DNA of 6,374 nucleotides from positions 1-6,374 of the forward strand of contig JADGFH010000358.1 in assembly GCA_016743925.1 (NCBI GenBank), given 5' to 3'. The stretch comes from Labilibaculum sp. Lineage in GTDB: Bacteria > Bacteroidota > Bacteroidia > Bacteroidales > Marinifilaceae. Positions 1 to 4,647 of this stretch are shown piece by piece (the stretch's first letter is position 1; each line of letters begins with the position of its first letter). Made by a program: the position numbers and the translations under genes. The notes beneath the pieces are model-generated. The model was not told where the DNA came from. It ran no database searches and saw only the letters and a list, made by a program, of their open reading frames with translations.

Positions 1-1
1 A

Positions 2-709
2 TTCAGAAATGCAGAATTTTATTCTTTAGGAACAGACGTGCTTAAAATTACAAAAGACTTCGATTGGGCTGGTCTGCAGGTAGAAGGTTTTTACACAAAT
101 GTGAGTACATGTCTGCATAATTTCGAAGACCAATTGAACAGAATGAACACAGTACCCGAAACCAAAGGGATAGAAAAATCTGATTTGCTTTTTAACAATG
201 GATGGCGGGCGTTAAAGTTGGTTTGCAAGGTATACTTGCTTAATCCAATTGCTGAAAAAAGGCAGGCGGCTAATGTGCTAATTAATTTGAGTAAAATACA
301 TGGTTATAATCTGCATTCAGAAAGTTATCAGGAACAAAATGCAAAGGCCAAAATGTTTTTAACCGATTGTGAAAGTATTGTTGAAGTGAAAGAGGCAATT
401 GTTACAATGGGGATTCAGGAGTTTATTAACAATCTGAAAAATGCATTGGATGAGATTACTTTAAACATTGCAAATCGCAAAAGTAAATCATCAAAACAGA
501 TGAACGATAAGGATACCAAAATGCTGCGCCAGAAATTAGATATGGCTCTTGATGGTATGTTTAAATACATGGAATCGATGTCGGGATTAGTAGAGGATAG
601 TCCGTTCGTTGAGATGATAAAAAACATTAATGTGAGCATCCAGAAAATTGAGGTTATTCATAAAACACGAGATACCCGAAATACCGAACAAGCTCCTGAA
701 TTACTATAG
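2..709 (+). CDS. DUF6261-like helical protein, 5'-truncated by window edge
   Basis: The reading frame is open from the first bases of the window to a TAG at 707-709, giving 235 visible residues. A GTG at position 38 could serve as a start. However, the in-frame residues before it (FRNAEFYSLGTDVL) continue smoothly into the protein and resemble the N-terminal 'LRNAE...' signature I associate with the Bacteroidota DUF6261 family. I therefore treat the gene as running off the left edge, with only a few codons missing. The protein is predicted to be almost entirely alpha-helical and soluble. It has no signal peptide in the visible part, no membrane segment and no catalytic motif that I recognise. 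The C-terminal third is charged and may form a helical bundle or coiled coil. Its function is unknown. A strong terminator follows closely, so it ends its transcription unit. The family call rests on recollection of the motif and is moderate; the reading frame itself is near certain. Confidence 0.8.
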   Translation, partial: FRNAEFYSLGTDVLKITKDFDWAGLQVEGFYTNVSTCLHNFEDQLNRMNTVPETKGIEKSDLLFNNGWRALKLVCKVYLLNPIAEKRQAANVLINLSKIHGYNLHSESYQEQNAKAKMFLTDCESIVEVKEAIVTMGIQEFINNLKNALDEITLNIANRKSKSSKQMNDKDTKMLRQKLDMALDGMFKYMESMSGLVEDSPFVEMIKNINVSIQKIEVIHKTRDTRNTEQAPELL

Positions 710-743
710 AATTATCTTTTTACTACATACCACTAACCAGAAT

Positions 744-775
744 GGGGGAGGTCTTCGGACTTCCCTTTTTTATTT
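744..775 (+). terminator. Rho-independent terminator with UUCG tetraloop
   Basis: An 8-bp stem (746-753 with 758-765, one G-U pair) closes a C(UUCG)G tetraloop at 754-757. Two further G-U pairs are possible at the base. A run of six T starts at 766 and is followed by ATTT. It lies about 35 bp after the stop of the DUF6261-like gene and is the expected intrinsic terminator for it. Confidence 0.9.
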
Positions 776-989
776 GAATCCACATTTGGTCTTTGTTGAC
801 TTCCATTTTACAGTATTCCTCTTTTTTAAAAATTTGCAAAATAAGACTTGAGAATCTGTTTTTTTCGTTGGTATATCTGAAATTAATCGATGGTTTAAGC
901 TAAAAATACCTCTTAAATTTTTCAAGTATCCCATTGCGGAAAGGAATAAAAAATAGTAACTTAAGTATTATTCACGTAAACTAGTTGTT
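776..989. other. AT-rich intergenic leader region
   Basis: Together with the terminator before it, this makes about 280 bp without a gene. I see no credible coding sequence, tRNA or repeat here. The only regulatory signal is a weak promoter candidate near 848-879 for the downstream secreted-protein gene. No Shine-Dalgarno sequence precedes the ATG at 990, which is usual in Bacteroidota. Confidence 0.5.
848..879 (+). promoter_or_regulatory. Weak candidate promoter for the secreted-protein gene
   Basis: A TTG (848-850) lies 21 bp before TATATCTG (872-879). This is one mismatch from the Bacteroidota -7 consensus TAnnTTTG, with a plausible spacing from the -33 TTG. It would give a leader of roughly 100 nt before the ATG at 990. 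Such short motifs arise by chance in AT-rich DNA, so this is only a candidate. Confidence 0.2.
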
Positions 990-1799
990 ATGAGAAAGAT
1001 GATACTACTTATTTTCATGGCTATGTTTTGTAGTGTAAGCATGGCACAGCATGAGAAGTTCCTGGTTTTTGATTTTATGAAGGTTGCTGATAATCAAGAT
1101 TCTAATTATTGGGAGACCGAAGCATTTTGGGAAAAAATTCATGCCGAGCGCCTAAAAAGTGGCGATATAAAAGGATGGGATTTATGGTCGCTGAAGCCGG
1201 GAGGTGCCGAGCAAGGCTATCAATATGTAACGGTAACTGTTTACAATAGTGCGGTTAGTGCCATGGATCCAGGTCAAATTATGGAGGCAGCACAAAGAGC
1301 CTACCCATTAATTTCCGATACCGATTTAGATAGTATTATTCAAGAAGGATTGAAGTCTAGGGAAATGAGTAAGCGGATGTTTGTAACCAGAATTGCCACT
1401 ACCGACGATGATTTTAAAATGGGCTTGGGAACGGTTATGCGCATGAATTTTATGGATGCATTACCTGGAGCTTACAAGGCATATGAGGATACCGAAAAGG
1501 AATTTTTCCTACCAATTCATCAGAAAAATGTAAAAGATGGTAGCATGGAGCATTGGGCTTTAGCGAGAGTTTTAATGCCATCGGGCAGCAGGGTTAAAAC
1601 AAGCCATCTTACTTTTGATATGTTTAAAAATTTTAAGCAGTATTTTGCTTTTTACGAAGCGGAGGCAGAAATGGAAGTGGATGCCAAAACAAAAGCCAAA
1701 ATGGATGAAGCTCTAGAAACAAGAGATCTGAACTGGACCTATGTTGGTACTTTGGTGAAGACGGTAAAATACAAAGCTCCTAAAAAGAATAAGAAATAA
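990..1799 (+). CDS. Secreted protein with two related alpha/beta repeats
   Basis: This gene encodes 269 residues from an ATG. The N-terminus (MRKMILLIFMAMFCSVSMAQ) is a classical Sec signal peptide with likely cleavage after Ala19 (SMA|Q). Cys14 is preceded by Phe and does not make a good lipobox. The mature part is therefore a soluble periplasmic or exported protein of about 250 residues. Two segments look alike. Residues 40-87 (Y/W-rich helix, IH, LKSG, GW, PGG, YVTVTVY) and residues 165-214 (helix, IH, VKDG, HW, MPSG, HLTFDMF) share the order IH-x(4)-[LV]K-x-G-x(4)-W-x-L, then P-x-G, then a hydrophobic strand. This suggests an internal duplication of a ferredoxin-like or dimeric alpha-beta barrel unit; the fold is my inference. 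The C-terminus is lysine-rich. No enzyme motif is recognised. The gene stands alone between a terminator upstream and a strong hairpin downstream. Confidence 0.85.
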   Translation: MRKMILLIFMAMFCSVSMAQHEKFLVFDFMKVADNQDSNYWETEAFWEKIHAERLKSGDIKGWDLWSLKPGGAEQGYQYVTVTVYNSAVSAMDPGQIMEAAQRAYPLISDTDLDSIIQEGLKSREMSKRMFVTRIATTDDDFKMGLGTVMRMNFMDALPGAYKAYEDTEKEFFLPIHQKNVKDGSMEHWALARVLMPSGSRVKTSHLTFDMFKNFKQYFAFYEAEAEMEVDAKTKAKMDEALETRDLNWTYVGTLVKTVKYKAPKKNKK

Positions 1800-1803
1800 A
1801 TAA

Positions 1804-1837
1804 AAAAGAGGATAAGACAAAAATCTTATCCTCTTTT
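1804..1837. terminator. Bidirectional intrinsic terminator between convergent genes
   Basis: A perfect 14-bp stem (1804-1817 with 1824-1837) encloses a 6-nt loop (CAAAAA). The core is GAGGATAAGA and its complement, flanked by A-run and T-run arms. The stem ends in TTTT on the plus strand, and the opposite strand also ends in a T-run from 1807 back to 1802. The hairpin can therefore terminate both the secreted-protein gene, which ends just before it, and the convergent lipoprotein gene ending at 1876. Confidence 0.88.
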
Positions 1838-1875
1838 CATTAACAAGTCTAGGTAAGTCAACTTAGTTTGCTTTT

Positions 1876-2451
1876 CTAATTTGTGTTCATAATTACATAC
1901 CAGTCCCATTCGTTTGGATCTCCTGCACCCACACTAGGCGTATAACGAAATATCCCAACTTTTTTACCACTCTCTAAGTATCTGGATACAATCGATAAAT
2001 TGTTAACTGCATTCCAAATGGAATCTAGCGGATATTCAACTCCTTCCTCGGGTAAAATGATTTGAAAATCATCATCGGAAGGTTTATCCACAGGGGCTTC
2101 GAGGGTAGCAAATCGAGAAGAATCATAGAACCATTTAGGGTATTTTAAGTTACCACTTCCATTCCATACAATTGAACCATCAAAAATTAACTCATTACTT
2201 GATTCAATAAACAATTTAACATTACCGAAATCGCCCGGCGGTTCGTAATTAATACTTATGGGAAGTGTGTCAGCATCAGAGTATTCTGCATGAAGAAAAA
2301 GTTCTCTTCCTTGTTCAAAGGTGTAACTTGTATAATCAACCTGTAGCAATAAAACACTCTGCTCATGTTCATGAATATAAACATCATCCGAATCGTCTAA
2401 ACAACTCGTCATTAATCCTAGCAATACAAAAATTATCCATCTGTTCATCAT
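1876..2451 (-). CDS. Putative surface-exposed lipoprotein of unknown function
   Basis: This gene encodes 191 residues if the ATG at 2451 is used. A GTG at 2454 and a second ATG at 2448 are adjacent alternatives and change only one residue each. The N-terminus is a lipoprotein signal (NRWIIFVLLGLMTSC) with a lipobox ending at Cys17. The next residues, LDDSDD, are acidic. In Bacteroidota, acidic stretches directly after the lipidated cysteine act as a lipoprotein export signal that sends the protein to the cell surface, so surface display is a reasonable inference. The mature part is acidic and rich in aromatic residues and predicted beta strands. I recognise no family, repeat or active site. 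It ends facing the convergent secreted-protein gene across a shared hairpin. It is co-oriented with the acyltransferase gene upstream but separated from it by about 127 bp, so it may have its own promoter. Confidence 0.8.
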   Translation of the reverse strand: MMNRWIIFVLLGLMTSCLDDSDDVYIHEHEQSVLLLQVDYTSYTFEQGRELFLHAEYSDADTLPISINYEPPGDFGNVKLFIESSNELIFDGSIVWNGSGNLKYPKWFYDSSRFATLEAPVDKPSDDDFQIILPEEGVEYPLDSIWNAVNNLSIVSRYLESGKKVGIFRYTPSVGAGDPNEWDWYVIMNTN

Positions 2452-2578
2452 CACAAAATTTTAATTATCAGTCTAATTACAACAAAAATTATACCTTCAT
2501 GTCTTTTTTTAATGTCAGAAAATAGACTTCTGTTCTTTTTAATGATGAAGAGAAGTGGAATAGGTTGCTTGGCTCATT
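2452..2578 (-). other. Intergenic spacer between acyltransferase and surface lipoprotein genes
   Basis: This 127-bp AT-rich spacer has no gene. On the minus strand a TATAATTTTTG-like stretch about 30-40 bp before the lipoprotein start resembles a -7 box with one extra T, but no well-spaced -33 element is clear. No hairpin with a T-run follows the acyltransferase stop codon, so read-through into the lipoprotein gene is possible. Confidence 0.4.
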
Positions 2579-3670
2579 TTAATTGCTCACGCTCACCTTT
2601 AAGCTTTGTTCTTTTTTATTTTTGCCTTTTAAGCCAAAAAGAGGACGTAAAATTGCAATTCGCTTGATCAGCAATTCGTAAACTCCAAAACAGCTAGTAC
2701 TTGTAAAGGCTACAACCAATAAGAATTTAGCTAGCACTGGAATGTCTAATGGCAAAATTAATACGGATCCCCAAAACATGAATACCATGTGCAAGATGTA
2801 AATTGGGTAAGCTCCCTGGCTTAAGTAACTTAATGCTTTGCTAGGGCGATTAAGGTATTTATACGCAAATCCGAATACGGCGAAAATCCAGATGTTCGAT
2901 TCGATGGCCATTATAAAATTAGGCGTTTTTAGATCGAAGGCGATCAATCGAATAAGGTAAATTGCAAGGGCAATGCTTAAAAATAACCATCTCCATTTTA
3001 GTATGGTTTGCCAAAAAATACTGCCGCTTAATACGAAGCAGAATCCAAAGAAAAAGGCTAACAATCCTAAGAAAAAGCCGTGCCAGGTAAAAGCATACAT
3101 CTCAAAAGGATCTGGATTTATAATCATGGCTTCCAATACAAATGGAAGGGTAACTACAAGTAGCCCTAATGGATACTTCATTAGCTTTCTAAAAACTTGC
3201 ATGAATTTTCCATCTTGGTTTTTCTTCAGGTAAAAGAACACTGGCGAAAGTACAAATACATAAAGGAATATATTCGCTAAAAACCACAAATGACTTGGGT
3301 TTGGCATATAGTTTAAATCTTGCTTGTAATAGTTTTGCCAAATAAAAACGTGTAAGGGAACGATAAAAAATACACCAAATAGAAAGGGTAATAGAATTCT
3401 TTTTGATCGTTCCGTCATCAGGCTTTTCCAATCTCTTTTACGGATTGCAAAGCAAACACCCATCCCCGAAACGAAGAACAGCAAGGGGATTCTCCAGATG
3501 TTTAGCATTGCCATAGGAATCCATAAGCTTTCCATGGATTGTTCGCTTTGTATAAATTGGATGAACACACCCCAAGGTTGAAATACAATGGCGATATGGT
3601 AAATTAATAGCAATCCTATGGTTATTACCCGTAGCCAATCTATATCGTATCTTCTTTCTGCTGGTAACAT
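2579..3670 (-). CDS. Acyltransferase family 3 (AT3) integral membrane protein
   Basis: This gene encodes 363 residues from the ATG at 3670. An in-frame TTG at 3712 would add 14 residues (MIVIEYFNLYKKNE), but the conserved family start RRYDIDWLRV follows the ATG directly, so I prefer the ATG. The protein is a polytopic membrane protein of about ten helices with the AT3 hallmarks. Arg14-x10-His25 in the first helix (DIDWLRVITIGLLLIYH) matches the R/K-x10-H motif of the family. WRIPLLFFVSGMG follows at about 59-71, ERSKRILLPF at 87-96 and HLWFL at 127-131. AT3 proteins move acyl groups across or at the inner membrane onto glycans, lipids or other envelope acceptors. The DIDWLRV/HLWFL style recalls the OpgC-like branch, but the substrate cannot be read from sequence. 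The gene begins 48 bp after the ankyrin-lipoprotein gene in the same direction, suggesting co-transcription. No clear terminator follows it. Confidence 0.9.
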   Translation of the reverse strand: MLPAERRYDIDWLRVITIGLLLIYHIAIVFQPWGVFIQFIQSEQSMESLWIPMAMLNIWRIPLLFFVSGMGVCFAIRKRDWKSLMTERSKRILLPFLFGVFFIVPLHVFIWQNYYKQDLNYMPNPSHLWFLANIFLYVFVLSPVFFYLKKNQDGKFMQVFRKLMKYPLGLLVVTLPFVLEAMIINPDPFEMYAFTWHGFFLGLLAFFFGFCFVLSGSIFWQTILKWRWLFLSIALAIYLIRLIAFDLKTPNFIMAIESNIWIFAVFGFAYKYLNRPSKALSYLSQGAYPIYILHMVFMFWGSVLILPLDIPVLAKFLLVVAFTSTSCFGVYELLIKRIAILRPLFGLKGKNKKEQSLKVSVSN

Positions 3671-3718
3671 TTCGTTTTTTTTATAAAGGTTAAAATATTC
3701 TATTACAATCAATAGTAT

Positions 3719-4321
3719 TTATTCCTGTAAGATTTTCGCAATTTCTGGGCGAATATTTTCTAGCTGTTTATAATCTAGTTTTAAACCAAATGGTCCAAGA
3801 TCTTTACTAATTTGATCGTAAATTGGTTTTACGCTTTCGAATGACGATTGAACGGCTTGCAAAGCTGTTGATCCATGTTTGTTCTGAATGTTCTTGTCAG
3901 CACCCTTATTAAGTAAGGCTTGTACAATTTGCTTACGACCAAAGAAAGCTGCAGTATGCAATGCTGTTGATCCATCGTTACTGGTGATGTTTAATTTTGC
4001 ATCTGCCTTGATTAAGGCAAGCGCTATATCCGTTTTTCCAAAGGTTGCTGCAATCATTAATGGAGTAGAACCATACTGGTCTTTAGCATTAAGATCTGTT
4101 CCTGCTGCAATGTGTTGCGAGGCTGCATTTACGTTACCCATAAAAGTGGCAGCATGAATATCCATACTTGGCACTTTTGCTTTTTTTTCGGTTTCAACTT
4201 GTTTGTCGTTTGTTTTCTTAGCTGTGTTGTTGCATGCACTCATACTAATAAGTAATGCTGCTATCATAGAAGTAAAATAAAATCCTGCTAGCTTAATTGT
4301 AATACTTTGTTTCTTTTTCAT
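3719..4321 (-). CDS. Ankyrin-repeat lipoprotein
   Basis: This gene encodes 200 residues from an ATG; no Shine-Dalgarno sequence is seen. The N-terminus carries a lipoprotein signal with the lipobox MSAC (Cys30), followed by a Lys/Thr/Glu-rich linker to about residue 50. Ankyrin repeats follow: repeat 1 at 53-81 (less regular), repeat 2 at 83-115 (YGSTPLMIAATFG...), repeat 3 at 116-148 (DGSTALHTAAFFG...) and the first helix of repeat 4 at 149-160 (HGSTALQAVQSS). The fourth repeat does not finish normally. A segment with DLGPFGLKLDY intervenes before the closing helix RPEIAKILQE. This tail is similar to one I recall from other Bacteroidota ankyrin proteins. Residues after Cys are NNT, not acidic, so a periplasm-facing location is more likely than the surface. 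Ankyrin repeats bind proteins; the partner is unknown. It is the first gene of a likely operon with the acyltransferase and diverges from the AraC/TPR regulator across an array of putative operators. Confidence 0.9.
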   Translation of the reverse strand: MKKKQSITIKLAGFYFTSMIAALLISMSACNNTAKKTNDKQVETEKKAKVPSMDIHAATFMGNVNAASQHIAAGTDLNAKDQYGSTPLMIAATFGKTDIALALIKADAKLNITSNDGSTALHTAAFFGRKQIVQALLNKGADKNIQNKHGSTALQAVQSSFESVKPIYDQISKDLGPFGLKLDYKQLENIRPEIAKILQE

Positions 4322-4378
4322 AACTGATCTATTTAAAAGTTTGACATTTATTTTCTACTGTAAAGATCTCTGAAATCG

Positions 4379-4478
4379 TGATGCAGCACTAAACAGTTAT
4401 GATGCCAATGGTATCAAGTTTTAGCAGCGACTAATAACTATGATGCAGGAGTATAAATTATGACGCATTTGTTGACGC
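4379..4478. repeat. Phased TGAYGC operator array (41-bp direct repeat)
   Basis: TGATGC occurs at 4379, 4400 and 4441, and TGACGC at 4461 and 4473. Spacings are 21, 41, 20 and 12 bp, so the first four lie on a 20/21-bp grid with one position (4420) occupied only by a degenerate TTTAGC. The grid sits within a 41-bp direct repeat: GCAGC-ACTAA-(5 nt)-TATGATGC at 4383-4405 recurs as GCAGC-G-ACTAA-(4 nt)-TATGATGC at 4424-4446. The last two elements form a 12-bp tandem of TGACGCATT. Two-turn phasing of direct repeats is what AraC-family proteins with two HTH motifs commonly bind, and the neighbouring gene encodes such a protein. The repeat is directly visible; the binding role is inferred. Confidence 0.65.
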
Positions 4479-4511
4479 ATTGCTTTAAAATAGGGCTTTT
4501 CAGTAAGTGTT

Positions 4512-4546
4512 ATTAAGCTTGTTGAAAAGTAACAAATCAAGTTAAT
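4512..4546. repeat. Imperfect inverted repeat in the divergent region
   Basis: ATTAA-G-CTTGTTG (4512-4524) is complementary to CAA-AT-CAAGTTAAT (4533-4546) across an 8-nt spacer. That gives 12 pairs with a one-base and a two-base bulge. It may be a second operator or a hairpin in a transcript that starts upstream. It has no T-run after it, so it is not a terminator. Confidence 0.35.
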
Positions 4547-4578
4547 TGGATTGTGAAATATTCTTTAGTTACGCTCAA

Positions 4579-4609
4579 TTGTATCTTACTATTAGGATTC
4601 GTATCTTTT
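4579..4609 (+). promoter_or_regulatory. Candidate promoter for the AraC/TPR regulator
   Basis: TTG (4579-4581) is followed after 20 bp by TATCTTTT (4602-4609), one mismatch from the Bacteroidota -7 consensus TAnnTTTG. The spacing fits the usual -33/-7 arrangement. Transcription would start near 4615, leaving a leader of about 30 nt before the ATG at 4648. Confidence 0.4.
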
Positions 4610-4647
4610 CGGAAGAATTATTTAACCCTATTTTTCTAGACCTAAAC

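Larger units (their letters stand above)
4322..4647. promoter_or_regulatory. Divergent regulatory region between ankyrin lipoprotein and regulator genes
   Basis: This 326-bp stretch has no credible coding sequence. It holds, from left to right, an AT-rich leader for the minus-strand ankyrin gene (4322-4378), a five-element TGAYGC array (4379-4478), an imperfect dyad (4512-4546) and a promoter candidate for the plus-strand regulator (4579-4609). I could not find a convincing TAnnTTTG box for the ankyrin gene, whose promoter presumably lies between the array and its ATG. Confidence 0.7.

Noticed and set aside
415..639. Minus-strand 74-residue open frame
   Set aside because: It lies entirely inside the DUF6261-like gene on the other strand and has no recognisable features.
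648..851. Plus-strand 67-residue open frame
   Set aside because: It overlaps the end of the DUF6261-like gene, runs through the strong terminator and has a composition typical of translated AT-rich noncoding DNA.
2265..2525. Plus-strand 86-residue open frame
   Set aside because: It is antisense to the start of the lipoprotein gene, whose signal peptide and lipobox are clear; the plus-strand product has low complexity and no motif.
2527..2556. ACTTCT...AGAAGT inverted repeat after the acyltransferase gene
   Set aside because: The stem is only about six pairs with a loop near 19 nt and no following T-run on the minus strand, so it is not a credible terminator.
2973..3638. Three overlapping open frames (2973-3233 +, 3189-3431 -, 3438-3638 -) within the acyltransferase gene
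   Set aside because: The AT3 reading frame is uninterrupted with family motifs throughout; the others are shadows in alternative frames.
3671..3712. TTG start at 3712 for the acyltransferase
   Set aside because: It adds a 14-residue stretch (MIVIEYFNLYKKNE) before the conserved RRYDIDWLRV start and begins only a few bases from the preceding stop; the ATG at 3670 fits the family better.
3888..4157. Plus-strand 89-residue open frame
   Set aside because: It is antisense to the ankyrin repeats; repeat-encoded codon patterns commonly leave the opposite strand open.
4379..4478. Possible CRISPR array or mobile-element end
   Set aside because: The repeated units are too short and imperfect for CRISPR, there are no uniform spacers, and there is no terminal inverted repeat, target duplication or transposase nearby.
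4472..4491. TTGACG...TAAAAT resembling a sigma-70 promoter
   Set aside because: The spacing between the two boxes is only about 8 bp, and Bacteroidota housekeeping promoters use a different consensus; TTGACG is better explained as part of the TGAYGC array.
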